This document shows, in pieces, positions 19,152-29,815 of a stretch of 64,000 nucleotides of DNA. The notes under the pieces were generated by a model that saw only the letters and a program-made list of their open reading frames with translations, was not told the DNA's origin and did no database searches. The position numbers were made by a program, and so were the translations under genes. Source of the stretch: Brucella cytisi (lineage in GTDB: Bacteria > Pseudomonadota > Alphaproteobacteria > Rhizobiales > Rhizobiaceae); assembly GCA_012103075.1 (NCBI GenBank), contig JAAVLQ010000003.1:930001-994000 (forward strand), read 5' to 3'. Every line of letters starts with the position of its first letter. Position 1 is the first letter of the stretch.

Positions 19152-20261
19152 ATGAGCCAGACAAAGCTGTTTTCTCCAATGGAGGTGGGCGGTTTGCATC
19201 TGAAAAACCGCATTGTTATTGCTCCGATGTGCCAGTATTCCGCCGAAAACGGCGAGATGACTGACTGGCACCTGATGCATCTGGGCAGTCTGGCCCAGTC
19301 AGGGGCAGGGCTGTTAACTATCGAAGCAACAGCAGTCAGTCCGGAAGGCAGGATCAGTTATGCGGACGTTGGTCTTTATTCCGACGAAACTGAAGCAGCA
19401 CTGGAACGCACGCTCGACTGCGTTCGCCGCTGGTCGTCTATGCCAATCGCCATACAACTCGCTCACGCGGGGCGCAAAGCATCTACCGATCTGCCATGGA
19501 AAGGCGGAGCCCAGATAGCGCCTGAGCATAAAAACGGCTGGCAGACCATTGCACCGTCTCCATTGCCGTTCAATTCCGCGGATAACGCCCCCACCTCAAT
19601 GGACAAAAGCGAACTGAATCGCATTCGCGAAGCATTCGTTAAGGCTGCCGGACGCGCAGCAAGACTTGGTCTCGACGCGATCCAGATTCACGGAGCGCAC
19701 GGCTATCTTCTGCACCAGTTTCTATCTCCTCTCTCGAACAAGCGCACCGACGAATATGGTGGCTCACTGGAAAACCGTTTGCGGTTCCCACTCGAAGTAT
19801 TCGACGCCGTTCGCAACGCATTTCCAGACGACCGCCCCGTTACGATGCGTGTTTCCGGGACTGACTGGGTGGAAAGTGGCTGGGACATCGAACAGACTGT
19901 GACGTTGTCGCATGCATTGGCCGCAAGGGGCTGCGCAGCAATTCACGTTTCTAGCGGCGGACTTGATCCAAGGCAGAAAATACCGATTGGACCAAGCTAT
20001 CAGGTACCGTTGGCACGCGCTGTTAAAGCGGCAGTCAATATACCGGTCGTCGCCGTCGGATTGATCACAGATTTCGAACAGGCCGAAGCTGTTCTGTCAA
20101 CGGGCGATGCTGATCTTATTGGGCTTGCCCGTACCATCTTGTACGACCCGCGATGGCCATGGCATGCAGCAGCACATTTTGGTGAGACGATAGAAGCCGC
20201 ACCGCAGTTTCTGCGTTCGCAGCCAAGGCAATTCCGCAATCTCTTCAAACAAGCGAGCTGA
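19152..20261 (+). CDS. Old Yellow Enzyme family NADPH:flavin oxidoreductase (YqjM-like)
   Basis: An intact 369-residue FMN-dependent ene-reductase. It starts FSPMEVGGLHLKNRIVIAPM followed by CQYS, the Cys that tunes the flavin in the YqjM/thermophilic-like class. Next come DWHLMHLGSLAQSGAGLLTI with the EATAV motif, AIQLAHAGRKAS, DAIQIHGAHGYLLHQFLSP with the substrate-binding His pair (HGAHGY), then NKRTDEYGGSLENRLRFPLE, and near the end GDADLIGLARTILYDPRWPW. All are hallmarks of the family, so it should reduce activated C=C bonds with NADPH. AAAAAGGAA lies upstream of the ATG. It is one of the few long genes here with no frameshift. Confidence 0.95.
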   Translation: MSQTKLFSPMEVGGLHLKNRIVIAPMCQYSAENGEMTDWHLMHLGSLAQSGAGLLTIEATAVSPEGRISYADVGLYSDETEAALERTLDCVRRWSSMPIAIQLAHAGRKASTDLPWKGGAQIAPEHKNGWQTIAPSPLPFNSADNAPTSMDKSELNRIREAFVKAAGRAARLGLDAIQIHGAHGYLLHQFLSPLSNKRTDEYGGSLENRLRFPLEVFDAVRNAFPDDRPVTMRVSGTDWVESGWDIEQTVTLSHALAARGCAAIHVSSGGLDPRQKIPIGPSYQVPLARAVKAAVNIPVVAVGLITDFEQAEAVLSTGDADLIGLARTILYDPRWPWHAAAHFGETIEAAPQFLRSQPRQFRNLFKQAS

Positions 20262-20419
20262 TAGGCAGATCAAAGTTTTTCTCCGTGCCCTTTGATTGCA
20301 AGGGGCACCCCCACGCTCAGTGTATCAGCCGCCTTTATGTCGCGCTCCCTGTCGCGCTTGCGTTCCTGTATGAATATCCGTACTCATAAAGCAATGAGGT
20401 CTTGTCGAAGGAATACGTT

Positions 20420-21090
20420 ATGCTTTCGAAGTCAGATATTGATCTGGCCTGTAGGTCGTTACAGTTCGCAGGTAAACTCAATGGCTGGTCTCAAACTGAA
20501 ATAGACCTCGCCATTATGAGCGCTGCGCGTGACAAGACCATGCCCAGAGACGGAAGAGCTGAAGCGCATCTTCGTCACTATCTCCTCGGTAGTGGATTGC
20601 CAAAGACATTTGGGGCACACCTTCTGATCAACGAAGATCCCGGCGTGCGTGCCGGGCTGACCAGTTCGATTTCTGCAACACTTGCAAATAATCTCGATCC
20701 GGTCACCGGACGCGTGAATCCCAGCATACGCGGTAAAGTCTGGTTGCGGCAACAACCAATGGATTTCAGGAACCGGGACTGGCTCTTTGCCATTGGCTCA
20801 TTTTTAATGGAATGGGAATTTGTGAACGAATTTGTCGGTCAAACCGGCCTGCCGATCGTGACGGTTCGTGTGCACGGTCAAAATGAATATCAATGGCATC
20901 CGGACGCACCCCGTCGGACGCAATGCGTGCATCAGGCGGCGGAACGCTTGCAAAAACCGCAGGCAGGTTTCACGGCGGCCAGAAATTACATGATGGTGGC
21001 TTCGCCGGCTCTCCTTTATCTGCCCAAGCCAAATCCACGGGGAAGATCAATGTCGGCTTTCCCGGAATTCAGGATGCAATACCGCAATAG
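20420..21090 (+). CDS. Uncharacterised protein, frameshifted near its end
   Basis: I do not recognise this family. The start ATG at 20420 has GAAGGAA seven bases upstream. The open frame reads MLSKSDIDLACRSLQFAGKL, a helical region QTEIDLAIMSAARD, then YLLGSGLPKTFGAHLLINED, DPVTGRVNPSIRGKVW, QQPMDFRNRDWLFAIGSFLM and VTVRVHGQNEYQWHPDAPRR. The reading appears sound up to about 20950. The frame open beyond that looks non-coding, while another frame ends KINVGFPGIQDAIPQ at 21090, so a frameshift between 20930 and 21050 is likely. Length would be about 223 residues. No signal peptide or membrane helix is seen. It lies between the Old Yellow Enzyme gene and a polysaccharide export gene with no close spacing to either. 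Confidence 0.6.
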
Positions 21091-21401
21091 CTTAACGACA
21101 GTTGGTGCAATCCTGAACTGGTCGGGGCATTGTCTGCTTCCGTCGCGCTGCGGTTGTGCTGACCATCTCGTCGATCAGGCGCGAGGACTGGCAGTTATCA
21201 TGTTGTTTCAGGCTCGTTGCCTTCAGTGTCGTTTCGATTCTTGAGCTGTGATCGGGATGCGCATTCAGGACCGATGGTTGCATGATTAACACATCATTAA
21301 ACTATCGTTTGATTGTCCTCGCAAAAAGTTCATTGCTTGGTTGTTCACAGTTACTCAGCCTGTATAAGCCAGTATAAGCGATTTCTTGATGAGGTTATTC
21401 G

Positions 21402-22518
21402 ATGCGTAAATTGCTGCTTTTGGGATCGGTGTCCATACTAAGCGCCTGTGCCATGCCGGCCGATGGTCCCAATGCAACAAATATTACCAGTGCGTCCTTT
21501 CCGCATTCCAACAATCGTATTCCGATCGTTGAGCTAAAAAATGCGTCTGCGGTCGATTACAATGCTCTGACGTCAAGTGGCAACGTGACGGGCGGAGGGT
21601 TGAGGGATTTGCGTCAGGGGCGTGCAAGTGCGCTCTTGCGCCCCGGTGACGTAATAGAAGTGACTGTATTTGACACAGGTGAAGATGGTCTTTTCGCTTC
21701 GGCTAACAGCAAGACGCTTAATCTGGGACGCTTCACGGTTGATCGTAGCGGAGCGGTAACATTACCTTTGTCGGCAAGAAGAAGGTATCCAGCTCTACCC
21801 CGGAAGGACTGCAGAAGCAGGTAGTTGAGGGATTGCGCGGCTCAACGGTCAATCCTCAGGCTGTTGTTACAGTCGTTGAGAAGCCTTCAAGTGTTGTAAC
21901 GGTCAACGGTTCAGTACGTACACCCGGCCAGTTTGCATTGTCATCAGGACGCGAACGCGTTCTGGATGTACTCGCGCAAGCAGGTGGGGCGTCAGGGAAA
22001 AATGGAGAAGTGACGGTTGTTCGCAATGGTCACCGTGCATCTACTTCAATTGATCGGCTGATGAACGATAATAGTCAGAACATCTTCCTGCAGCCCGGTG
22101 ATCAGATTCTGGTTGGTGGCAACGGATCTAGCTTCACCGCCCTCGGCTCGTTCAAGAGCGCTGGTGAATTTGATTTTGAGCCGGGTAAGCTAACACTTGC
22201 TCAGGCTGTGGCGCGTGCAGGAGGGCTTCTTGATGACCGCGCAGATGCCCGCAATCTGTATTTGTTCCGCTCGAATGCAGTTGCTGATCCGGTCGCGCGA
22301 GCAAAGAATCCAGAGCGATTGGTAGCCCGATTATCTATCGGATTAATCTGCGTGAAGTCTCCAACTTTGTCCTGATGCAGCAATTCTATATGCGCGACGG
22401 AGATATGTTGTTTGGAACAAACGCACCTTTGGTTAATGCAGCCAAGCTCCTGACCGTTTTCCAGAAGAGTGCTCCAACTGCGGCAGCGCCGCAACCCGGA
22501 GCCGCGGCAGGTAATTGA
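21402..22518 (+). CDS. Wza-like polysaccharide export lipoprotein, frameshifted
   Basis: An outer-membrane polysaccharide export protein of the Wza/KpsD family. The N-terminus MRKLLLLGSVSILSACAMPA is a lipoprotein signal with lipobox LSAC (Cys 16). The export domain includes LLRPGDVIEVTVFDTGEDGL, then FTVDRSGAVTLP and a TPEGLQKQVVEGLRG element after a frameshift near 21770. SLBB-type domains follow: VTVNGSVRTPGQFALSSG, VLDVLAQAGGASGKNG and LTLAQAVARAGGLLDDRADA. A second frameshift near 22325 restores a frame with YRINLREVSNF and FYMRDGDMLFG, ending in AAAGN. Length is about 372 residues. No other polysaccharide genes are beside it; in relatives such solitary genes serve capsule or exopolysaccharide export. 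It converges with ppkA. Confidence 0.85.
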
Positions 22519-22622
22519 CCGGTTTGGCCCGGGTTAGAAGTCCAGCAGCAATTGGTGCAACATCTCAGCACCTCTGACGCATGATGCCGGACGTTTTTCA
22601 GGGGTGTCATGGGTCCATTGTT

Positions 22623-23447
22623 CTATGAGGGCCGCAAGTCGGGGCTTTTTTGTGTTCGAGACAGTTCTACTTCGTCCGCAAGTCGTTCTATGACACGCCC
22701 ACAGGAATAAAGATCCGCACTTGGGCCAATCGTCGATCCGCGTTGTTGTTCGGGGGCGGAATAATCGTAATTGAAGGCTCGATCATAACCCAGTGCCTCA
22801 TGCGTCGTTCCTTTTGGGATACTGATGCTGAAATCTGCGACCTTCACCGTCAGGTCTGTATTGACTGCTATCAGGATATTGGCGGGACAGACATCAGCAT
22901 GCACGAACCCGGCCCGATGAACTGCCTCGAGACCTTCGAGAAGCTGCAATATGATATTGATGAGGTTCACGACGGTTAATCGTTCCCGGCTCACGAATTG
23001 CAAAAGAGATTCCCGCGCTTCTTCAAGGAGAAGTGCCGGACGCCCGTCCTCAAGTCGCAAGACAGTGTGCAGCCGTATAACTGACGGGTGAACTATTTGC
23101 GTATGGATCTCTGCCTCTCTTAGCAGCCGAATGCGTGCCTGCGGACTGTCGCCACAATCCGACGCCAGCGTCTTCATTACATACGATTGTTCCAGATCAC
23201 GCTGCAGTACCCGAACCACATTTATTGCCGGGCTCTGGTAAAGTGTACGGTCTTGCCAAAAACTGTTGCATAACAGCTCTGACGGCGCATATGCGAATTT
23301 CTCACTTGCCAAATCCGGGGCACGCCGAACGAGATCAGTCAAAATGCGGGTCTGGGCAGGTGGACGGGGTCTTACACCATCGTTGCCAAGTGCTTCAATA
23401 AGGTCACGGTAGCAGGCCGAAACCCTTTCAAAATCTTCGTCATTCAT
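22623..23447 (-). CDS. ppkA: T6SS serine/threonine protein kinase PpkA
   Basis: A 274-residue intact kinase that closes the minus-strand T6SS operon (ImpN position). The start MNDEDFERV overlaps the tagF-pppA stop by a few bases. Kinase features: VMKTL with the ATP-binding Lys, an alpha-C Glu in LREAEIH, the hinge LLLEEARESLLQFVS, the catalytic loop VHADVCPANILI (the Asp and Asn of HxDxxxxN are present, the usual Arg is Ala) and VADFS in place of DFG, then DYSAPEQQRG for APE. It lacks the periplasmic sensor domain of Pseudomonas PpkA, as in Agrobacterium. There PpkA phosphorylates TssL Thr14 and promotes Fha binding and secretion, and the same role is inferred here. Confidence 0.9.
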   Translation of the reverse strand: MNDEDFERVSACYRDLIEALGNDGVRPRPPAQTRILTDLVRRAPDLASEKFAYAPSELLCNSFWQDRTLYQSPAINVVRVLQRDLEQSYVMKTLASDCGDSPQARIRLLREAEIHTQIVHPSVIRLHTVLRLEDGRPALLLEEARESLLQFVSRERLTVVNLINIILQLLEGLEAVHRAGFVHADVCPANILIAVNTDLTVKVADFSISIPKGTTHEALGYDRAFNYDYSAPEQQRGSTIGPSADLYSCGRVIERLADEVELSRTQKSPDLRPS

Positions 23448-24780
23448 TGATGCAGCCAGCGTCGACAACGATGACGCTGATATTTTTCTTCGCATTGCTT
23501 ATCAGCGCCTCCTGAATAAGCCGATCCGCCGCGCTGTCCAATTCCTCGTTCAATAAAACATCGGCAATTGAACGCTCCCCAAGAGATTCCCACAGGCCGG
23601 ATGTGCACAATACATATCGATCACCCGGTTCCACTGGCATAGAAGTCGTATCCGGAACGAATTGCTGGTTAGCGCCAATAAACCGGGACAAGTGACGTTT
23701 AAGACCTATCTCGATATGATCCGTGGTTAGGCAACGCATCATTCCATCCCTGATCAGATAGCATCGTGCGTCGCCTGCCCAAAGTATTGTGACAGTCTCG
23801 CGAAAGAAGGCAAGTACTGCCACGCTTGCCCCGGTTGGTTCGCGTTCGGCTGCACTGATGGAGGATAGAAGAAGGCTGCTGGCTTTCCCGAGCTTACCCT
23901 TGATCTCGCGTATGAAGTCGCCATGTGTTTCGCATGGCTGTGTTTCGGCGAGCGTGTTGGTAGCAAGACGGGCTGCGTGCCTCGAAAACTGTTCGTTGCC
24001 GAAGCCGTCCGTAACCGCGAACAGGTCAGGATGGCTTGAAAGAAGGAGAGAGTCTGAATTGTTGTGGAGGCGGGTCCCTGCATGAGTGGCATAAGAGCGG
24101 CTGAGCTGGATTTTTGGCTGACTGGCTGGAACGGGAGTTGGCGTCGGCACGTACAATTCGCGAGGAGTGGACGTGATCATGGTTGAGGGCAGCAGTTTTT
24201 CAAACGTCTCAGCTTCGAGTTTTCCAATTGTCATGAAGCCACCGGCGATGCCGCTGTCATTGTCAATATTCCACCAGATGGACCTTGGGGTATCGCTACC
24301 CGATGCCGACTTGTCTTCGCGCTGGTGTGGCAGACGAAGCCGCTGGAGGCTATTCCGAAAACGCTCGAGATCGAAATCCTTGAAACGGGTTGTTTCGCCT
24401 AGCGCTTCGGCGGCCATGAACCATGAGCGGTCGAAGCATAGCGATTGCGGGTTCCCGACGAAATCGGTAATCTGTGCGGCAATAACGAGCGGGAAGCTGC
24501 GTCCGACCCTGTCGCGGCTCGGCATAAGGACACCGGCGATTGTCGCATCGTCCCAGATAGGTGCCTGAATGACGAACCGCCAACTGGGCATTTTATGGAA
24601 TCGATGCTCCCAGTCCTCACTATCCTTAATCAGGTTCAGCCCGTTGTCGATCCACTGGTCAACTGTCGAACGCAGTGCTCCCGGCAAGCCCACCGAGACA
24701 AAATCTCCATGGGTTGGAACCTTTCCGAAAAAGCCCGGATGAAGCGGACCTGCGTTCCGGTTGTGTCGCTGATCATCCAC
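23440..24780 (-). CDS. tagF-pppA: TagF-PppA fusion, T6SS post-translational regulator
   Basis: An intact 446-residue fusion. Residues 10-150 are the TagF domain: HPGFFGKVPTHGDFVSVGLP, LPGALRSTVDQWID, FVIQAPIWDDATIAGVLMPS and DRVGRSFPLVIAAQI. Residues from about 215 form a PP2C-type phosphatase: HPDLFAVTDGFGNEQFS, ATNTLAETQP, GASVAVLAFF, then LWAGDARCYLIRDGMM and LCTSGLWESLGERSIAD. In the PP2C family the Asp residues of DGFG and GDAR bind the metals. Agrobacterium carries the same fusion (ImpM position), where TagF represses secretion and PppA opposes PpkA. The start is GTG at 24780, and the stop overlaps the ppkA start. It lies downstream of tssM. Confidence 0.9.
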   Translation of the reverse strand: MDDQRHNRNAGPLHPGFFGKVPTHGDFVSVGLPGALRSTVDQWIDNGLNLIKDSEDWEHRFHKMPSWRFVIQAPIWDDATIAGVLMPSRDRVGRSFPLVIAAQITDFVGNPQSLCFDRSWFMAAEALGETTRFKDFDLERFRNSLQRLRLPHQREDKSASGSDTPRSIWWNIDNDSGIAGGFMTIGKLEAETFEKLLPSTMITSTPRELYVPTPTPVPASQPKIQLSRSYATHAGTRLHNNSDSLLLSSHPDLFAVTDGFGNEQFSRHAARLATNTLAETQPCETHGDFIREIKGKLGKASSLLLSSISAAEREPTGASVAVLAFFRETVTILWAGDARCYLIRDGMMRCLTTDHIEIGLKRHLSRFIGANQQFVPDTTSMPVEPGDRYVLCTSGLWESLGERSIADVLLNEELDSAADRLIQEALISNAKKNISVIVVDAGCINE

Positions 24781-24905
24781 GACCCTGATCCTTCATCGAA
24801 CCCGTGTATCGTTCTCCACGATACGATATCCGGGGTGTTCCGCAGGCACCATACACGTGTTCCTCCATCAAAATTGCTCTGGACAGACAAAGTCCTCCAG
24901 TGCTT

Positions 24906-27900
24906 TCATTCGAAAGGGGTTGAGGACTGAACCGAACCGAACTGCACATCGAACTCGGCGTCATATTGCCCGTTGTTGAACTTGGCTCGAAAACTGTCGC
25001 CGTCGGTTTGGGACAGTTCGGCCTGATCGAACAGACGGAAAGGTGACCAGTCGCCATTGACAGTCAGTGCTTGTTGCCAGCCGCCGGGTTGGAAAGCTAC
25101 CCGTGAAAGGTTGACACTTTGTTGCGAGGGCCGGTGATTGACTTCGCCTGTACAGGTCCATGGAAATAAACAACTCGCTCCCCTTCAAGTTCCAGCATGA
25201 CAGCATTGGCGGATGAACTGAGCGCGACCGGTCTAATATTGATACCGATGGCTGGCTTTTCGGAACCAGCTGGAAAAAGGCGCGGCGTATTTTGTCCGCA
25301 TTCTCAAACTGGGCAATTGCCTGACTTTGCGAACCGTCGGCGCCAAATGTTCCGCGCCACCGCCGTGGCGAGGCACCTGTGTCCACGAAGGGCTCCATTC
25401 GCTCCTTGAAGAAGGTCTGCATGACACCTGAAGGGCCAAACAACCTGATAAAATCGCTCATCGAGACGTCTCTCGTTGAACCGCGTTCGAACGGGTAGCG
25501 ACCATCGACAATGCTTGAACACAGATGGCGATTATTTGCTGACCATTGGTCGCGAATACTTGTGCGCGCGGTATCGATAACAAGTGCGCTGATGTCTGCC
25601 GTTAACCCGGCAATCCACGCGTCGAGAGGAAGTGGCAGCTGTCTGGCTTCCTCGACGACAGCCCGGTTCGCCCGGTTCAATTGACTATCAACGTCGAAAA
25701 CCCGGGCAACTTCCGCATTTGAAGTGGCAGCGCGTGAAAGCTGCCCGAAAAGCGCCTGCAGTGGTGGGGTGAGTGACGCGATCCCGAACGGGCCTTGGCG
25801 TCATTGTCTCCGGTTGGTTCGTTGCCCGGCTCCGAAGGCTTCAGTGCATTGCGTAACCCCTCATAGATGTCCGGGACGTCGGGCAGTCCCGTAATCGCAG
25901 GTGCAGGAATCCGGTCTATATCGACCGCGTCGCCTTCTATTGAACGCAACTGGGTCGCTGAAGTGATCGATTGTGCCGGGTTTTCCAATGGGCTCGGATT
26001 GCTGGCAAGAATACGAACGATCTCCGAGGCGTCACTCAGACTTTCGGGTTTGCGTATCCTGATATCGGAAAGAACACTCTGCCAGTTTTTCTGAAATGAA
26101 TCATAATATTGCTGCAGTACAGCACTCGAGATTGTCTCGATAGATTGATTGTCGTCTGCCGTTGGTTCTCCTCTTACCCAGCCTTCGTTCAGCGCTTCCC
26201 TAACCGCGTCGTCGAGATATGGGACTACCACCTTGCTATAACCCTCGCGGGTGTAGATGCCGGCAATTCCCTCTCCCGCCGGGGCTTCCCGGACTTGCGC
26301 TCGAACGCCTTTTCGCCGATTGGTCCCAGTGCATCGCCCGGAGTCCGGGCAGGTAGTGAGCGACCGTCCCGCCTGTTGAGGAGGAGGTTAAATGCACGTG
26401 CCGAGACGCTTTCCTCCCGGATTTTCTCGCGGGCATCCGCAATACGCACATCATCGATCCTGATCGGATCAATTACGCCTGAAACGAGGCTGTCGACATG
26501 CTGTACCAGTGACCGGCGCGCATCTGCCCGGGTATCGCCGGGATAAAGCGCAGCGAACATGTCCTGTGCCTGTACGGCAATGAAATCGCGATCTACATCG
26601 CCCAGACCCGCAAGCATCCCATAGAATTTGAGTGCATCAAATGTTTTGTTAACGTCGTCATTCTGGTCAAGCGTACGTTGTATGCGCACCAGTAGTCGTG
26701 GCAGAAGCAGACCGTTGAGTGCATTGCGATAGGCGATTTGTTGCCGTCCTTCGAGTTTCGATGCCTGACTGAGCCCAAAACTTGCGATAAGCGGGCGCTC
26801 CTGATCAAAGCCGGCTGTAACTCTTCTCAAACTGTCCAGAGCTGGCAAAATCCTGACAAAATCCGTGTCATCGACATTCTGCACGGGAATTCCCCTGCTC
26901 AGTCTTTCATAGCTGTCGATTTGGGATTCTGCCTCGTTGATCGCACGTTTGTTTTGAGAATAAGCAGCAATCCAGCCGGCAAGCACAACTGCGATTACGA
27001 ACCCCGCCAAAGCGACCGCTCCACGCCGGATCAGTCGCTGACGCCCGGGAGAGGCGTTTGTCGTGCGCAACAAGCGATGCCTCCTCGAAAATTACATCGC
27101 GGAACAATCGTGGGAGGAAATAGCTTCTGCGCTCTCGTGAAACCTGCGCGTTAGGCTGTGTACCCGACGCAAGATAAATGCCGCGGATGAAGGCAGGCTC
27201 CATCAGTTTCGAACCCGATGCAAGTTCAGAGACGGCCAGATGAAGGCGGTCACGCAATGCAGCTAACTCGGCCGGAAACCGGAATATTCTGCCGCGTGTC
27301 TCGATATCAGGCTCTTGCTGCAAACGTTCCAGCAACATTGCATCCACACGTGCCTGTAGAAGCGAAAACTCTTCCGTGAAGCGGTCCGGAAGAGTGCCAC
27401 CGGGGTTCTGGCTCTCTTCAAGAGAAAAATGTAGTGCCCCAGACGGTCCCGGTCGGATCGGGAAAATCCGTCAAAAAATCAATGAAACCAGTGAGAAGAT
27501 CCGCCTTTGTCAGCAGGACGTAGACAGGCACCCGCGCATTCAAAAGTGTGTCGAGTTCGCTTAGACGTTGCCGGACCGCCCGCAGTTCTTCCTGCATGTT
27601 GTCCGGATCCCGCTGCATCAGGTCAGCAACCGAAAGGGTGACGATCGCGCCGTTGATGGGCTGAGAACGACGATGTTTCCTGAGCAGGTTCAGGAAACCT
27701 TCCCATCCAGCTTTCGCTGCGCCGGTACCATCGTCCGGGTGGTGTAGCGTCCGGCAGTGTCAACCGGGATTGCTTCTTCGGCAAACCACCAGTTGCAGTT
27801 TCTCGTTCCGCCAATCCCCGAAACTGCACTCGACCCGGAAGCTTCACCTAGAGGGAACTTCAGACCGGAATTCGACAACGCTGTTGTTTTTCCGGAACCG

Positions 27901-28321
27901 GGTGCGCCGAAGATCACATACCAAGGCAATTCATAAATGTAACCGAACCGCTTGCGTGTGACCTTTCGCAGAAGTGTGATTGCTTCCTTCAGACGCGTGC
28001 GGATTTCGCCGACTTCCGCCGACTTTCCAGCTTCAACGTCGCTCTCCGGTCATCAACAAGTTCCCTGTCACGCTTTCGTGCCCGCAAGAGGGAGACGATC
28101 ATAAAGATCGCCCAAACCACGATAACAATGCCGATCACGATTAGTCGGTTCGTCGCGCTTTCCAGTGGTTTGAACGTGCCGTATCCGACCAGATAACCGT
28201 AAAACCAGATAATCACGCAAATCGCGACAAGCCAGATAACGGACAGAAAACGTCGTCCGAGGAAACCGGCATACGAATCCACATAGGATCTGATAGTGTA
28301 GAACAGATTTAGAGGATTCAC
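24906..28321 (-). CDS. tssM: T6SS inner-membrane core protein TssM (IcmF/ImpL), heavily frameshifted
   Basis: The large IcmF-like subunit of the T6SS membrane complex. It starts with GTG at 28321 (NPLNLFYTIRSY) and shows two N-terminal helices (FLSVIWLVAICVIIWFYGYL and LIVIGIVIVVWAIFMIVSLL). The cytoplasmic domain has the Walker A motif FGAPGSGKTTALS near residue 140, DTAGRYTT, and VYVLLTKADLLTGFIDF. A third helix (AGFVIAVVLAGWIAAYSQ) follows, then the periplasmic part with SRGIPVQNVDD and the C-terminal FQPGGWQQALTVNGDWSPFR, characteristic of TssM. About eight frameshifts occur (near 28010, 27700, 27635, 27400, 27050, 26245, 25760 and 25120). Reconstructed length is about 1,138 residues, normal for the family. 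Its start overlaps the TssL stop (GTGA). Confidence 0.9.
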
Positions 28322-29815
28322 GGACGATCTCCGGGGTAGCCGATCCGGCTTGTGGAGCGGGCGCCTCTTGTGCGGGTGTTATGCCGACCGCGTCCAGCTT
28401 TTCATCCGGATCGGTCAAAACCAGAATCTCGGTTCGACGGTTTTCTCACGACCCGGCTCTGTCGCGTTGTCAGCCAGCGGATTGCTGTCGGCCCGTCCCT
28501 CAGACAGGATAGCCCCGGGTCCGGTATATGCGGACAGGATATCAGCCACTGCTTTGGCGCGCGCTGCAGAAAGGTGCCAGTTTGACGGGAACTGAACGTT
28601 GCGAATGGGGATGTTGTCCGTATAACCAATTACAACGGCCCGGAATTTTTCCGCTGCCAGAGCGCCCCCGATACGTTGGAGCAAGTCACGGAACTGAGGG
28701 CTGACTTCGGCGCTGGCGGTGGCGAAGAGTCCGGAATTGTTTATCCGCACAAGAAGTCGGCCGTTGGAGTCAGCCAGACTGACAAGATTTTTCTCAACCT
28801 CGGGCTGCAAGAATGCGAGGAGATTATCAAGACGGCTCGGTTGCCTCGCCACCGGAACATCCGGTTGCGCATCTTGCACTACCGGTGGCTGAGGCGCAGG
28901 ATCAGGCGTCCGGGAGGGAAGCGCAACGGAGGCGGGCTCACGTGGCGGCAGACCCGCCAGCCGCTCAAAAGTTCGATCGGATGCGCTGTTGAGCGAGAGG
29001 GTAAAAACAGGTACCCGAGGCCGAGTATCAGAGCAAGCAGGGGAAAGGACGGTCCACAGGAGCGCCGAGGTGCGCAAAGGCTTGTGCCGTGCTGTCACGC
29101 CGCGCCAATGCGGGGACAATTCACGCTCGAAAACGCCATATTGTCCCAGAAGGGTTTTGTATAGACTGTCCCTTACTCGACTGAGTTCGAGTGGACCTCG
29201 CGCCGAAACGCGTGTGCGGCCTTCAAATGCCAGCGAAAGGCACAGATAGATCAGCAGCAGCAGGTCCTTGTGGGTGCACGGGCTCTGGTGGAAATAATCC
29301 AGCAATTCGAAAACACGATCACCGCCGGTCACATCCATGTGGAAGGTGGAAACCAGACCCGATTGCGCCCATCCTGCACGAACGCCCCATGGCTTGCTTA
29401 AAACCACGTCATCAATCGTCGCGCAAACGACGTAGTGGGCGGCACGCGCACGTTCGGGACTGATGCGGGCAGACGCCGTCGCGTTCATAACGCGTCACTG
29501 CATCGATCGTGACCTTGCGCAATTCCCCGTGTCGGGTTGCTCTTCCGACTGACGGAGGGCATGCGCCAGATTGATGAGCGGGGCCGCAGATGCCACCAGC
29601 ACCGGTACTTCATCGCTTCCCATGCGAAATGAGCGCACCAGCTGGTCGACGGACCATCCGCTTCCAGCCTCCCGGGATTTGGACGCTGATGGCACGATGA
29701 TGTCTTCGAGCACACCAGCCATCTTCTTGGCCATCTGTTCGTTCTTGCGTCCCTCGTCGTTGATTTCAACGATTGTGGGCAGATCCTGCCGGGGTTTAGA
29801 ATTGTCCTTGGTCAT
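28318..29815 (-). CDS. tssL: T6SS membrane protein TssL (DotU/ImpK) with OmpA-like domain, frameshifted
   Basis: TssL anchors the T6SS baseplate to the inner membrane. Residues 1-25 (MTKDNSKPRQDLPTIVEIND) are the cytoplasmic tail, and Thr14 is the exact residue phosphorylated by PpkA in Agrobacterium. The DotU domain holds LVASAAPLINLAHALR, AAHYVVCATIDDVVLSKPWG, VFELLDYFHQSPCTHKDLLL and LIYLCLSLAFEGR. A membrane helix (ALLWTVLSPACSDTR, partly mis-framed) and a proline-rich linker follow. The C-terminal OmpA/MotB peptidoglycan-binding domain has VVIGYTDNIPIRN and SNWHLSAARAKAVADIL. Frameshifts are near 29510, 28440 and 28335. Length is about 499 residues. The start overlaps the tssK stop by four bases and the stop overlaps tssM. 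Confidence 0.92.

Noticed and set aside
20285..20308. Hairpin GTGCCC/GGGCAC after the Old Yellow Enzyme gene as a terminator
   Set aside because: The stem is short and bulged and no T tract follows on the plus strand.
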